From contig ONIG01000014.1 in NCBI GenBank assembly GCA_900317855.1, positions 1 through 48,692 on the forward strand: 48,692 nucleotides of DNA, written 5' to 3'. The number at the start of each line of letters is the position of its first letter. Position 1 is the stretch's first letter. The notes beneath the pieces were generated by a model that ran no database searches, had not been told where the DNA came from, and worked only from the letters and a program-made list of their open reading frames with translations. The DNA is from an uncultured Eubacteriales bacterium (GTDB lineage: Bacteria; Bacillota; Clostridia; Oscillospirales; Oscillospiraceae). The translations under genes and the position numbers were made by a program. Of the stretch, positions 1 through 8,520 are shown piece by piece.

Positions 1-23
1 TCATATTTTCTTGGCATAGCAAT

Positions 24-66
24 ACCCCCTATGTAGTTCTTTTATTTTCCTACATAGGGGGTGTTT
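24..66 (+). terminator. Intrinsic terminator-like hairpin at left edge
   Basis: A perfect 13-bp inverted repeat (24-36 with 50-62) encloses a 13-nt loop and is followed by GTTTTG. It probably ends a plus-strand gene lying to the left of the window. Bases 63-118 show nothing else I can support. Confidence 0.6.
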
Positions 67-118
67 TGTCTATTGTCCGTTTTTACTGGTTCGGTTCATC
101 GTTCGGGACGCATGTTTT

Positions 119-922
119 TTATTTCTGAATCTCTTCCATCAGCTCGTGATAAAACACGTCGAGCACGCCGACATAGTGCGGCTTCCACGGCTTAAGCCGG
201 CCGCAGTAGTGGATGATGACCGTGTGCGCGCGCACCCAGTCGAGATCGACCGGGGCGTTTCGCAGCTCCGCGTTGTGCAGCGCGAGGATGCGGTCGCTGA
301 GGTTATAGACCATGCTGTCGAGCAGGTGCACCCGGTCGCCGTAGAGCGCGGTGAGAATGTCCTGATCCGGCAGCAGGAACACGTCCTGCTTCTCGTCGGC
401 GAAGGCGCGCACGCGGTCCATGTCCAGGTCGGCGCGCAGGGCGGAGAGGTTATACAGCAGCACGCCGGTGTTGATGTACGGCGCCGCCTCGTCCATGCCC
501 AGGCGCGCGGCGTTGAGTTTTTCGAGCAGCTTGCGCGTGTGCGTGCAGGCCATGAAATACGCATCGCCGAACGGCGTTTCGTACAGCGTTGTCAGGGGGT
601 TAATGATGATCGTGTCCGCGTCGAGGTAGAGGATGCGCTCGAGCGTGTCCGGCAGCAGCAGGGGCGCCGCGATGCGGTAATAGATCTGGCGCGGGTAGCG
701 CTTCGACTCCGGAAAGCCGTCGAACATCGCGGGGTCGACGAACACGAAGTGCAGGCCCACATTCGGCAGCGCCGCGCGGATGTCCGCCTCGTCGCCGTCC
801 GTGAGGTCGGAGTGCAGGATGAACACCTCGTAGTGGCTCGCGCCGCCGTGCAGCAGCACGCTGCGCATGCAGTTCAGGAACGTGGGGATGTAGCCCCCGT
901 TGATCGCAAAGAGCAGGTTCAT
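119..922 (-). CDS. Glycosyltransferase family 8 protein
   Basis: 267 residues, a compact GT8-type retaining glycosyltransferase that would transfer a sugar from a nucleotide-sugar donor to a surface glycan or lipid-linked acceptor; the acceptor cannot be told from sequence. The N-terminus reads MNLLFAINGGY, typical of the GT-A fold start. A metal-binding DXD lies at D101-A-D103 inside YLDADT, and a late HYCG-x-LKPW segment fits the C-terminal GT8 motif (H-x-x-G-x-x-KPW). No signal peptide or membrane segment, so probably cytosolic or peripheral. The start is supported by AGGAGG about 8 nt upstream of the ATG. It stands alone after the terminator of the neighbouring phosphoribosyltransferase. 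The family call is firm; the substrate is unknown. Confidence 0.88.
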   Translation of the reverse strand: MNLLFAINGGYIPTFLNCMRSVLLHGGASHYEVFILHSDLTDGDEADIRAALPNVGLHFVFVDPAMFDGFPESKRYPRQIYYRIAAPLLLPDTLERILYLDADTIIINPLTTLYETPFGDAYFMACTHTRKLLEKLNAARLGMDEAAPYINTGVLLYNLSALRADLDMDRVRAFADEKQDVFLLPDQDILTALYGDRVHLLDSMVYNLSDRILALHNAELRNAPVDLDWVRAHTVIIHYCGRLKPWKPHYVGVLDVFYHELMEEIQK

Positions 923-940
923 GATGATTCCTCCTAGATG

Positions 941-981
941 AAAAACGGCACGCGGGCGCTGCGTTGGCAGCGCCCGCGTGT
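941..981 (-). terminator. Terminator of the phosphoribosyltransferase gene
   Basis: A 14-bp GC-rich hairpin (949-962 with 967-980) is followed, reading leftwards on the minus strand, by CCGTTTTTC. It lies just after the stop of the gene ending at 997 and just before the ribosome binding site of the GT8 gene. Confidence 0.75.
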
Positions 982-996
982 TCTGTGCGTTCCGAA

Positions 997-1551
997 TTAT
1001 GCCTTCGGCGTGCCGTCGGGGTTGAACAGCGGCAGCTTGCCGAGTACGGTGATGTCGGGGCGGTCGTTGGCGTCGCCCTCGGCGAGCACGGCCATCTTGC
1101 CGACGATGATGCCGCCGGCCTCGTTGACGAGCTCCTCCATCGCGCGCAGCGACTCGCCGGTCGAGATTACGTCGTCCACGATGACGATGCGCTTGCCGTG
1201 GATCAGCTCCGCGTCCGTCTGGTCGAGCACGAGCGTCTGCACGCCCTGCGTCGTAATGGACTTCACATTCACCTGGAACACGCTGCTCATGTAGGCCTTG
1301 GCCTTTTTGCGGGCGACGAAATATTTGTCCGCGCCGCTCTGGCGGGCCATTTCGTACACCAGCGGGATGGCTTTCGCTTCGGGGGCGATCAGATAGTCAT
1401 ATTCCGGCGTCAGCTTCAGCAGCTCGGCCGCGCAGTGCACGGTCAGCTCCACATCGCCAAACATGACGAACGCGCCGATGTACAGGTCATCGGAGACCTT
1501 GCACAGGGGCAGATCGCGCTTTAGCCCGGCGATATCCATCTCATATGTCAT
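997..1551 (-). CDS. Purine-type phosphoribosyltransferase (Apt-like)
   Basis: 184 residues of a type I phosphoribosyltransferase, which joins a nucleobase to PRPP in salvage. The PRPP-binding loop is clear at about residues 122-134 (RIVIVDDVISTG, with the paired aspartates and TG). Length and layout match adenine/xanthine phosphoribosyltransferases, but the N-terminal hood that sets base specificity is not decisive, so I give no symbol. The ATG is preceded by AGGAGG and by a good promoter at 1592-1619. No purine riboswitch is apparent: the leader is only about 35 nt. Alternatives are a pyrimidine or regulatory PRTase. Confidence 0.85.
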   Translation of the reverse strand: MTYEMDIAGLKRDLPLCKVSDDLYIGAFVMFGDVELTVHCAAELLKLTPEYDYLIAPEAKAIPLVYEMARQSGADKYFVARKKAKAYMSSVFQVNVKSITTQGVQTLVLDQTDAELIHGKRIVIVDDVISTGESLRAMEELVNEAGGIIVGKMAVLAEGDANDRPDITVLGKLPLFNPDGTPKA

Positions 1552-1591
1552 TTGAAATTCCTCCTAAATAAAATAACGGGGTAACAAAAGC

Positions 1592-1619
1592 ATTATACAT
1601 GATTGCCGGAAAAATGCAA
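1592..1619 (-). promoter_or_regulatory. Sigma-A promoter of the phosphoribosyltransferase gene
   Basis: On the minus strand, TTGCAT (1614-1619) and TATAAT (1592-1597) are separated by 16 bp, with TG just upstream of the -10. Confidence 0.7.
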
Positions 1620-1842
1620 GACTCCCGGCAGCAAAAGATGTCTTTGTGTATGTGTCATATGGACGGATGTGTTTCGCATATGCTGTGGTAATGATACCTA
1701 TTCAGAAACAGAATATCAAAAATTTGGGAGTTGCCATTTTGCTAACGCCGTCAGATTGTCTAAAAACGGGTTCCTTTTTCGCAGTTCAAACCATTGCTTC
1801 GTCTAAAATGAACAGTTTATGAACAAAATTGCCGGAAAACAG

Positions 1843-1871
1843 TTGCGAATTTTGTGTTTTTAGTGTAAATT
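1843..1871 (+). promoter_or_regulatory. Promoter of the sodium symporter gene, with long leader
   Basis: TTGCGA (1843-1848) and TAAATT (1866-1871) are 17 bp apart. Transcription from here gives a leader of about 115 nt before the ATG at 1993. The 440-bp gap from 1552 to 1992 is AT-rich in its first three quarters and holds no gene I can support. The leader has several short inverted repeats but matches no riboswitch I know. Confidence 0.5.
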
Positions 1872-1992
1872 AGCAATAAGTTCATCGAGAATTTCCCACT
1901 TGCGGTTATGGATGCCCGGGCGAAGCGGTTATCGTCCGGCACTATTTGGGGGGAGTTCCGGGGAAAAGCAATTTGAAATTGGAGGAAAAACA

Positions 1993-3447
1993 ATGGACGA
2001 AAACAAACGTGGTTCATTTGGCAGCAATATCGGCTTTCTGTTGTCTGCCATCGGTTCCGCCGTCGGCCTCGGCAATATCTGGGGCTTCCCGTACAAAATG
2101 GGCAAGAGCGGCGGCTTTACGTTCCTGATCATCTACCTGATCCTCGCGATCTTCGTCGGCTTTGCGATCATGCTGTCCGAGCTGGCGATGGGTCGTAAGA
2201 CCGGCCTCGGCCCGGTCAACGCCTACAAGACTTTGTCGAAGAAGTTCAAGTGGGTCGGCTGGCTTGCCATCATCGCCCCGTTCCTGATCATGACCTTCTA
2301 CTCGGTCCTCGGCGGCTACTGCATCTACTACATCGTCATCAACATTGTCGGCCTGTTCAAGGGTGTGCCCGGCGCTGAGAGCTTTGACGCGCTGCTCACC
2401 AACCCCGGCATGAGCATTCTCGTGACGCTCGGCTTCATGATCATCTGCTACCTCATCAACCTCAACGGTGTCGGCGGCGGCATTGAGAAGTTCAACAAGA
2501 TCGGCATGCCCGCTCTGTTCGTCATGCTCGTCATCGTCATCATCCGTGCCTGGACGCTCCCGCACGCTGCGGAAGGTCTGAAGTTCATGTTCGTCCCCGG
2601 CTACGCGGTCAAGGGCGGCTTCATCGACAAGGCACCCGGCATCATGTCCGTTCTGGCGACGGCCGGTGGTCAGATGTTCTTCTCCCTGTCGCTGGCGATG
2701 GGCGCCATGATCACCTATGGCTCCTACCTCGGCAAGAATGAGAACCTCCCGAAAAACTCCGTCATCATCGTTATCTCCGATACCCTCGTTGCCATCATGG
2801 CCGGTCTCGCCGTTATCCCGGCGGCCGTCGCCAACGGCATCGCCAAGGGCATGGCCGTCTCCGAGATCAAGCTCGGCGGCCCGTCCCTTCTGTTCGCCAC
2901 CCTGCAGGACGTGTTCCATGGCATGGGCACCATCGGCGGCATCTTCGGCTTCATCTTCTATGCCCTCGTTCTGATCGCGGCCATCTCGTCCGCCATCTCC
3001 CTGATCGAGGCGGTCGCCGTCACGTTTATCGACCGCGCCAGCGCGCGCGGTGAGGAGCCCAGCCGTCCGCGTACGATCACCCTCGTGTGCATCGTCATCT
3101 TCCTGCTGTCCTGCTTCGTCGCTTCCGACGGTCTTGGCTCTCGTCCGTTCGCCCCGTGGCAGTTCTTCGGCATCGGCTCTGAGGCCGCTCCGTGGAATGA
3201 CTGCTGGCTCGACTTCATGGACACCTGGTCCGAAGGCGTTGCGATGCCGCTCGGCGCCCTGCTCATGTCCGTCATGATCGGCTGGGAGATCAAGCCGAAA
3301 TCCCTGTACGACGAGATCGACAACGGCTACAACGGCAAGATCCACGGCTTCTACTCCTTCTGCATCAAGTATGTCTGCCCGATCGCGATGGTCTTCATCC
3401 TGCTCGTGCAGCTGAGCTCGTTCTTCGGCTTCGGCTGGTTCGAGTGA
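1993..3447 (+). CDS. Neurotransmitter:sodium symporter (NSS/SNF) family transporter
   Basis: 484 residues, a LeuT-fold secondary transporter that would use the sodium gradient to import an amino acid or related small molecule across the cell membrane. The first transmembrane segment carries the NSS signature GSAVGLGNIW-x-FPY, and about eleven hydrophobic segments follow. The start at 1993 is preferred over upstream in-frame codons because GGAGG sits at 1981-1985 and homology begins just after it. One oddity: the residue after GLGNIW is Gly, where LeuT and most relatives have the extracellular-gate Arg. It is a single gene, closed by a terminator at 3491-3520. Substrate not predictable. Confidence 0.92.
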   Translation: MDENKRGSFGSNIGFLLSAIGSAVGLGNIWGFPYKMGKSGGFTFLIIYLILAIFVGFAIMLSELAMGRKTGLGPVNAYKTLSKKFKWVGWLAIIAPFLIMTFYSVLGGYCIYYIVINIVGLFKGVPGAESFDALLTNPGMSILVTLGFMIICYLINLNGVGGGIEKFNKIGMPALFVMLVIVIIRAWTLPHAAEGLKFMFVPGYAVKGGFIDKAPGIMSVLATAGGQMFFSLSLAMGAMITYGSYLGKNENLPKNSVIIVISDTLVAIMAGLAVIPAAVANGIAKGMAVSEIKLGGPSLLFATLQDVFHGMGTIGGIFGFIFYALVLIAAISSAISLIEAVAVTFIDRASARGEEPSRPRTITLVCIVIFLLSCFVASDGLGSRPFAPWQFFGIGSEAAPWNDCWLDFMDTWSEGVAMPLGALLMSVMIGWEIKPKSLYDEIDNGYNGKIHGFYSFCIKYVCPIAMVFILLVQLSSFFGFGWFE

Positions 3448-3490
3448 TCGCAGCAGTGTAAACAGTTTGTACAACGAAACAAAGAAACCG

Positions 3491-3520
3491 CAACCGGCAG
3501 CCTTCTGGCTGCCGGTTTTT
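3491..3520 (+). terminator. Terminator of the sodium symporter gene
   Basis: An 11-bp stem (3492-3502 with 3507-3517), a TTCT loop and a T5 run. Confidence 0.85.
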
Positions 3521-3573
3521 GTTGCGCCGTGCGCTGCGGTGGCGGACACCGCGCAGCCCGCGTCCGGACATGG

Positions 3574-3608
3574 AAAAAGCGCCGTGCAGATCGCTCTGCA
3601 CGGCGCTC
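3574..3608 (-). terminator. Terminator of the HtrA protease gene
   Basis: A 12-bp stem built on GCGCCGTGCAG with its complement, followed on the minus strand by TTTTTCC. It lies about 110 bp past the protease stop. A second GC-rich hairpin lies between, at about 3668-3693. Confidence 0.65.
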
Positions 3609-3719
3609 TTCCGCTGGGGGGGGAAAAAGAAGATGGGAGAAAGAAAAAAGAGGATTGGTAAGTTTGCGGCGGCGGGGCGGTTACCCGCCGCCGATGGACG
3701 ATAGAGAGGGAGTGCACGC

Positions 3720-5198
3720 TTACTTCGTGCTGTCACTGGCGCGGTCGAACGTGACGGTCAGCTTCAGCGTTTCGCCGTTGCGCGAGACGGTCAGTGTGGC
3801 GCTCTCACCGGCGGAGTAGCCGCGCAGGGCGCTGCGCAGCGCGTCGCCGGAGGAGACGGCCGTGTCGTCGATGGCGGTGATGATGTCGCCCGCCTTCAGG
3901 CCAGCCTTCTCGGCGCAGCTGCCGCTGTTGACGGCGTTGACATACGCGCCGCTGGGCATGTTGTAGTACTGCGCGGCGCTGTCCGGGATGGTCTGCAGCG
4001 TGATGCCGAGCTGGGCCCGGTCGGTCACGGTGCCGTTTTTCATCAGGTCGTTTGCGATGGCCACGGCGTCATTGACCGGGATGGCGAAGCCCAGACCCTC
4101 CACGCCGGAGGAGCTGTATTTCGCGGTCACGATGCCGATGACCTGACCGGAGGTGTTGTACACCGGACCGCCGGAGTTGCCAGCGTTGACGGCAGCGTCG
4201 ATCTGGAACATGTTGATGCCGTTGTCAGTGCCGTCGGAGGTGGTGATCGTGCGGTCGAGCGCGCTGATCATGCCGCTCGTCATGGTGAACTCCAGCTCGC
4301 CGAGCGGGTTGCCCACGGCGTATACCGTGTCGCCGACGGTCATGCTGTCGCTGTCGCCGAAGGTGACGGGCGTCACGCCGGTGGCGTCGACCTTGAGCAG
4401 GGCAATGTCGTTGTCCTCGTCCACGCCGACGATGGTCGCCTGATAGGTCGTGCCGTCGTAGGTGAGCACGGACACGGCGTAGCCGTACTGGTGCGCGGTG
4501 GAGATGACGTGGTAGTTTGTGAGCACGTAGCCGTCATCCGTGATGAAAAAGCCGCTGCCGCAGCTCGCCTGGGAGCTGGTCTGGCCGAAGTAGTTGGTGT
4601 AGGTCACTTCCGTCGTGATGGCGACGACCTGCTCGCACGCCTGGCTGTAGATGGCCGAGGCGGAGCTCGGGTCAGAGCTGACCGGCTGCGTCACGAGCGT
4701 GCCGCCGGAGTTGGAGGCGGAGCTGCTGCCGGTCCTGCCGGAGCGAGTGATGAGGCCTGCGATCGCGCCGCCGCCGAGGCCGCCGAGCAGCGCGCACACG
4801 AGGCACAGGCACGCGATGCGCGTGATGAGCCGCTTTTGTTCCGGCGTGCGCACGGTCTTGGGCTTTCTCGGGTGGTGCTTGTGCTTGGGCTTCTCGGCCC
4901 AGGCGTCGTCATTCGGCGTGTAGTAGCGCGGCGGGGTGCTGCCCGCGTCGTCGCTGGGGTGGAAGTTCGCGTCCTCGTAGCTGCGCTCGGCCTCGGGGCG
5001 GACGATGTGGTACGTCACGTCCTCGCTGCCGTCGATTTTCGCGCCGCAGCTCGTGCAGTAGCTCGCGCCCGGCTCGAGCGCCGCGCCGCACTGCGGGCAC
5101 ACGCGGCCCTGCGCGGCGGTGTTCTCGGCATCCGCCTGCGCGGAAGTGTTTTCGGCTTCCGGCTGTTCGTTTTCGGGGAAATTGGAAGCGTCGTTCAT
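3720..5198 (-). CDS. Membrane-anchored HtrA/DegP-type serine protease with N-terminal zinc ribbon
   Basis: 492 residues. Order of parts: an acidic N-terminus; a zinc ribbon with CPQC (34-37) and CTSC (48-51); a charged, His/Lys-rich linker; a single transmembrane segment about 127-150; a Ser-rich spacer; a trypsin-like S1C domain with catalytic His230 (TNYHVIS), Asp264 (DNDIALL) and Ser342 (GNSGGP); and one PDZ domain about 395-485. The protease and PDZ parts should face outward and act in envelope protein quality control, with the zinc ribbon in the cytosol. The start at 5198 is chosen over 5345 because GGGAGG precedes it and the longer form adds unrelated sequence. The DegS/HtrA type with a zinc-ribbon head is familiar in Clostridia. 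Confidence 0.92.
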   Translation of the reverse strand: MNDASNFPENEQPEAENTSAQADAENTAAQGRVCPQCGAALEPGASYCTSCGAKIDGSEDVTYHIVRPEAERSYEDANFHPSDDAGSTPPRYYTPNDDAWAEKPKHKHHPRKPKTVRTPEQKRLITRIACLCLVCALLGGLGGGAIAGLITRSGRTGSSSASNSGGTLVTQPVSSDPSSASAIYSQACEQVVAITTEVTYTNYFGQTSSQASCGSGFFITDDGYVLTNYHVISTAHQYGYAVSVLTYDGTTYQATIVGVDEDNDIALLKVDATGVTPVTFGDSDSMTVGDTVYAVGNPLGELEFTMTSGMISALDRTITTSDGTDNGINMFQIDAAVNAGNSGGPVYNTSGQVIGIVTAKYSSSGVEGLGFAIPVNDAVAIANDLMKNGTVTDRAQLGITLQTIPDSAAQYYNMPSGAYVNAVNSGSCAEKAGLKAGDIITAIDDTAVSSGDALRSALRGYSAGESATLTVSRNGETLKLTVTFDRASDSTK

Positions 5199-5306
5199 GT
5201 TATCTGCCTCCCGGCTGATTGGTTTTTTGAAGTGTCTATATCGTAGCCGATATTTGTAACGGAGGCATGAACAAAGGGCGAAGATTTTTCGAATATTCCC
5301 AAAAGC

Positions 5307-5336
5307 ATTTGTGAACACTGCGTCCGATTTGTGAAC
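5307..5336. repeat. Two 10-bp direct repeats, 20 bp apart, upstream of htrA
   Basis: ATTTGTGAAC occurs at 5307-5316 and again at 5327-5336, so the repeats fall on the same face of the helix. They lie about 110 bp upstream of the protease start and could be sites for a regulator. This is inference from position and spacing only. Confidence 0.4.
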
Positions 5337-5343
5337 GCGCGGC

Positions 5344-5381
5344 AAAAAACCGCCCGCACATCGTCGGATGTGCGGGCGGTA
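5344..5381 (-). terminator. Terminator of the ABC-2 exporter operon
   Basis: A 13-bp perfect stem (5350-5362 with 5367-5379) followed on the minus strand by T6. Confidence 0.85.
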
Positions 5382-5395
5382 GGGCTTTGCGGGTG

Positions 5396-7264
5396 TTACC
5401 GGCCGAAGCTGCTGCCAGTCGTTTCATAGGTGTTGATGGCCGGCTGCGCGTCGGCATCGCCGCCGTACTTGATCGAGTCACTCACGAGCAGCGGCTCGAT
5501 GCCGTGCGCGCGCAGCCATGCAAGCGTGCGCGTGGAGTCGGTCAGCGGGGTGTAGTCGACGTTGGCGTAGGTCGTTTTGCCTGTTGCCGGGTCGTACTGG
5601 CTGAGCTGATAATCGATGGTCACGGCATAGGCCGTGCTCTGCCGCGTGCCGCTGTCGGTCAGCCAGGCGCGGCCCATGGTGCCGTCCGCGCAGTCGTGCA
5701 CGATGGCGTTTTCGTACAGGTCGAGCGCCTGCTCGGCCGTGAGCTCCACGGAGAGGTAGTCGCCGCTTTCGGTCTCATAGCCGATGTTTGTGTAGGTGAG
5801 GTGCTCGAGCGTCACGGCCAGCTCCGGCGTGTTGCGCGTGGTGCGCGCTTCGTCGCAGTTGAGCACCTGCTCGATCTGCGGCAGGCGTGCGCTCGAGTCG
5901 GGGAGCGTGTACTCGCGCAGCAGCTTTTTCCCGTTTGTGAGCGTGTAGGTCAGGCGCAGGGTGGAGACGCTGTCGCCTTCCACTTTCTCGCGCTCGGCCA
6001 CGACGGCGCGGTGGATATCCTCTGCGGCCAGAATGTTCTCCTGCTCGGAGAGCGTGGCGCCGTAGCCGTTGCAGGTGACACGCACGCTTGCGACCTGTTC
6101 GGCGTCCGGCACGCGGCGGGCGTAGCCCGTGAAGTCACACTTGGCGCCCACGACGATCAGGCAGCAGACGGCCGCCGTGACCGCGCAGCCGCGCCAGACC
6201 GTGCGCGGGATGCGCAGGGACTTGCGGATGGCCATCTCGCTGATGACAAAGCCGAGCGCCGCGCCAAGAACGGTCAGCAGCAGAAACGGCGCCAGTTGCG
6301 TCCGGTAGGCCGGCACGTTGAGCAGCATGCCGTACACGCCGACCGGCATTGCCAGACCGGCGAAGAGCGCCACGATGTACTTCAGCACCGGCTTGAGCAC
6401 CGGGATGGCGACGGTGTCGCCCGCGCTCTCCATGCGGCGGCGCCGGTAGAGCTGCCCCGCGCACACGAGCAGCAGCAGCGCGAACGCCGCCCAGACGAGC
6501 GGATAGGTCCAGCCGGAGAAACTGTTGACGGCGGCCTCTGCCCCCGTGCCGCTGATTGGGCGCAGCAGGTAGTCGTTGCTGATGCTTGTGCGCCGCATGA
6601 ACAGCACCAGCGGGGAGAGCCAGTCGACCGGCAGATCCACCATGCCCGACATGCCGTACACAAACGTGTAGAGCACGGCATCGATCAGCACCTGGAAGCC
6701 CACGGCAACGAAGTTGACGAGCAGATACAGGCACGGCAGCAGCACCGTGTGGCCGGTGAGCATGGCGCACAGCACGGCGATGGCGTAGAAAATGACGGTT
6801 TCCAGCGCGAGCACGCCCAGCCAGATGAGCAGCGGCTGGATGACGAGCGTGAAGCGCACGGCCTCGATGAGCACGGCGAGGCCGAAGATCACGGCCTCGG
6901 CTGAAAGCAGCATCAAAAGGCCCGCCAGCAGATGCGTGCGGAACATGCATCCGCGCCGGATCGGCAGGGAGGCGGCCAGTCCCGCGCCGCGCGGCGTGTA
7001 CAGATAGCCGAACATGGCGGCGGCTGCGAGCAGGCCCGCGCAAAACGCTGTCAGCGGCAGCAGCATCTGCGTCTCGGAGAGAATCATGTTCGAGAGGTAG
7101 CCGATCTGCTCGGTCGACACATACGGTGTCGTCGAGCGCGCGTTGAGCAGCACACCCGGCAGCATGATGAACAGAATCACGCCGTAGATGACCCACAGCG
7201 GCCACCAGCGCGACAGGCACTTGCGAAATTCCGCCCCGTTACAGAAGGATGTCTTTGACGGCAT
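5396..7264 (-). CDS. ABC-2 type exporter permease with large C-terminal extracytoplasmic domain
   Basis: 622 residues. The N-terminal half has six to eight hydrophobic segments, starting near WWPLWVIYGVILFIMLPG and including a 4-segment cluster around residues 90-200. The C-terminal third is soluble, follows the last hydrophobic segment and should lie outside the cell. It pairs with the ATPase encoded immediately upstream (26-bp overlap), so the two form one exporter. The start at 7264 is chosen because GGGAGG lies 8 nt upstream; an ATG at 7285 would place that site inside the gene. The set GntR (YtrA type), ATPase, permease is typical of bacitracin/lantibiotic-responsive or cell-wall-stress exporters; the substrate is unknown. 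Confidence 0.85.
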   Translation of the reverse strand: MPSKTSFCNGAEFRKCLSRWWPLWVIYGVILFIMLPGVLLNARSTTPYVSTEQIGYLSNMILSETQMLLPLTAFCAGLLAAAAMFGYLYTPRGAGLAASLPIRRGCMFRTHLLAGLLMLLSAEAVIFGLAVLIEAVRFTLVIQPLLIWLGVLALETVIFYAIAVLCAMLTGHTVLLPCLYLLVNFVAVGFQVLIDAVLYTFVYGMSGMVDLPVDWLSPLVLFMRRTSISNDYLLRPISGTGAEAAVNSFSGWTYPLVWAAFALLLLVCAGQLYRRRRMESAGDTVAIPVLKPVLKYIVALFAGLAMPVGVYGMLLNVPAYRTQLAPFLLLTVLGAALGFVISEMAIRKSLRIPRTVWRGCAVTAAVCCLIVVGAKCDFTGYARRVPDAEQVASVRVTCNGYGATLSEQENILAAEDIHRAVVAEREKVEGDSVSTLRLTYTLTNGKKLLREYTLPDSSARLPQIEQVLNCDEARTTRNTPELAVTLEHLTYTNIGYETESGDYLSVELTAEQALDLYENAIVHDCADGTMGRAWLTDSGTRQSTAYAVTIDYQLSQYDPATGKTTYANVDYTPLTDSTRTLAWLRAHGIEPLLVSDSIKYGGDADAQPAINTYETTGSSFGR

Positions 7265-8132
7265 AGTCCGCACCTCCCAGTTCATAAATAAAGATCTCTT
7301 CGAGCGTCAGCGGCACCACATCGAGGTACTGCGGCTGCGCGGTGGACAAGCGGTTCGTGACCTCGGCGGCGTCACCGTGCACGATGAGCGTGTACAGGCG
7401 GCCCTGACTGCTCTGGTGCAGGATGTCGAGCCCCGCGGGCAGCTCTGTGCCGTCCGGCAGGGCCACGAGCACCTTGACGATGTTGGCCTGCAGCTCCGCG
7501 AGCGGGTGCTCGAGCAGGACCTTGCCGCCGTTCATGATGCCCACATGGTCGCACACGTCCTCAAGCTCGCGCAGATTGTGCGACGAGATGAGCACGGTCG
7601 TGCCGTTTTCGGCCACGTCGGCCAGCACGAGGTTCCAGACCTGGCGGCGCATGACGGGGTCGAGCCCGTCGACCGGCTCGTCGAGCACGAGCACGTCCGG
7701 CCGCAGGCTCATCGCCAGCCAGAACGCGGCCTGCTTCTGCATGCCCTTGGACAGGCGGCGGATCTGCCGCTTCGGGTCGAGCTGAAACACCTCGCCGAGC
7801 TTCTGATAGCGTTCGGCGTCAAACTTCGGGTAGATGCCGCGGTAGTAGCGCATCATGTCCGGGATCGTCGCCTGCGGGAAATAGAACACGTCGTCCGGGA
7901 TGTAGGCGATGCGCGCCTTGACGGCCGGGTTCTCGTACACGGGCTGGCCGTCGATGTCGATCGCGCCGCTGTCCGGGCGGTAGATGCCCGTCAGATGGCG
8001 GATGAGCGTGGACTTGCCTGCGCCGTTCGGCCCGACGAGGCCGTACACCGCGCCGCGCGGCACGGTCATGGTCACGCCGTCGAGCGCGCGGAAGCCGTCA
8101 AACGTTTTGACGACGTCTTTGACTTCAATCAT
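7239..8132 (-). CDS. ABC transporter ATP-binding protein (BcrA/YtrB type)
   Basis: 297 residues. Walker A is GPNGAGKST near residue 36. A degenerate signature (RRLSKGMQKQ) precedes Walker B (VLVLDEPVDGLD), and a switch His follows in LISSHN. The C-terminal extension of about 80 residues is usual for ATPases that energise ABC-2 exporters. The start at 8132 has AAGGAGG just upstream. It overlaps the GntR stop by 8 bp and the permease start by 26 bp, so the three genes are translationally coupled. Confidence 0.92.
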   Translation of the reverse strand: MIEVKDVVKTFDGFRALDGVTMTVPRGAVYGLVGPNGAGKSTLIRHLTGIYRPDSGAIDIDGQPVYENPAVKARIAYIPDDVFYFPQATIPDMMRYYRGIYPKFDAERYQKLGEVFQLDPKRQIRRLSKGMQKQAAFWLAMSLRPDVLVLDEPVDGLDPVMRRQVWNLVLADVAENGTTVLISSHNLRELEDVCDHVGIMNGGKVLLEHPLAELQANIVKVLVALPDGTELPAGLDILHQSSQGRLYTLIVHGDAAEVTNRLSTAQPQYLDVVPLTLEEIFIYELGGADYAVKDILL

Positions 8133-8493
8133 GGTTCGTTCCTCCTTCAGGAATGCGGCGGCGCAGCTCCTCACTGCGCATGCCGAGGTATAGCAGCTCC
8201 TGCACAGCCGCATCAAACTGCTGCAGCAGCGCGACCTGCCGCGCGGGATCGTCCGGGATCTGGGCGCAGACGTAGCTGCCGCGTCCGGCAACGGAGCAGA
8301 TGTAGCCCTCCGTCTCCAGCTCGCGGTAGGCGCGCTGGATCGTGTTGGGATTGATGGTCAGCTGTGTCGACAGCTCACGCACCGAGGGCAGCTTCTCGCC
8401 CAGCGGCAGCGAGCCGGACACAATCAGCCGGCGCAGCCCGTCGCGCACCTGTTCATAGATCGGCCGGGAATCGCGGTAATTGATCGAGATCGT
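8125..8493 (-). CDS. YtrA-type GntR transcriptional regulator with non-standard start codon
   Basis: About 122 residues if begun at 8493. The winged-helix DNA-binding part is clear: YRDSRPIYEQV, then LPSVREL and NPNTIQRAYRELE, then RGSYV. The short C-terminal part is the YtrA-type dimerisation tail. It should repress its own exporter operon and be released by a drug or cell-wall signal. There is no ATG, GTG or TTG between the in-frame stop at 8521-8523 and the conserved YRDSRP core. The codon where family members start is ACG (8491-8493), followed by ATC. The first standard candidate, GTG at 8446-8448, would cut off the first helix. No Shine-Dalgarno is visible. A point mutation or base error is as likely as true non-AUG initiation. 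Confidence 0.85.
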   Translation of the reverse strand, partial: TISINYRDSRPIYEQVRDGLRRLIVSGSLPLGEKLPSVRELSTQLTINPNTIQRAYRELETEGYICSVAGRGSYVCAQIPDDPARQVALLQQFDAAVQELLYLGMRSEELRRRIPEGGTNHD

Positions 8494-8520
8494 AGTGCAA
8501 CACCAACTTTCTGTAGCGTA

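Noticed and set aside
1552..1600. Purine riboswitch before the phosphoribosyltransferase gene
   Set aside because: The promoter leaves only about 35 nt of leader, too short for the aptamer.
1872..1992. Riboswitch in the symporter leader
   Set aside because: Some short pairings are present but there is no recognised aptamer core and no terminator before the gene.
2014..3717. Open frame of 567 codons antisense to the sodium symporter gene
   Set aside because: It has a low-complexity His/Asp/Glu/Arg composition and no homology-like motif; the opposite strand is a clear NSS gene.
5199..5345. Longer N-terminus for the HtrA protease
   Set aside because: The extra 49 codons lack a ribosome site and include the upstream control region; GGGAGG supports 5198.
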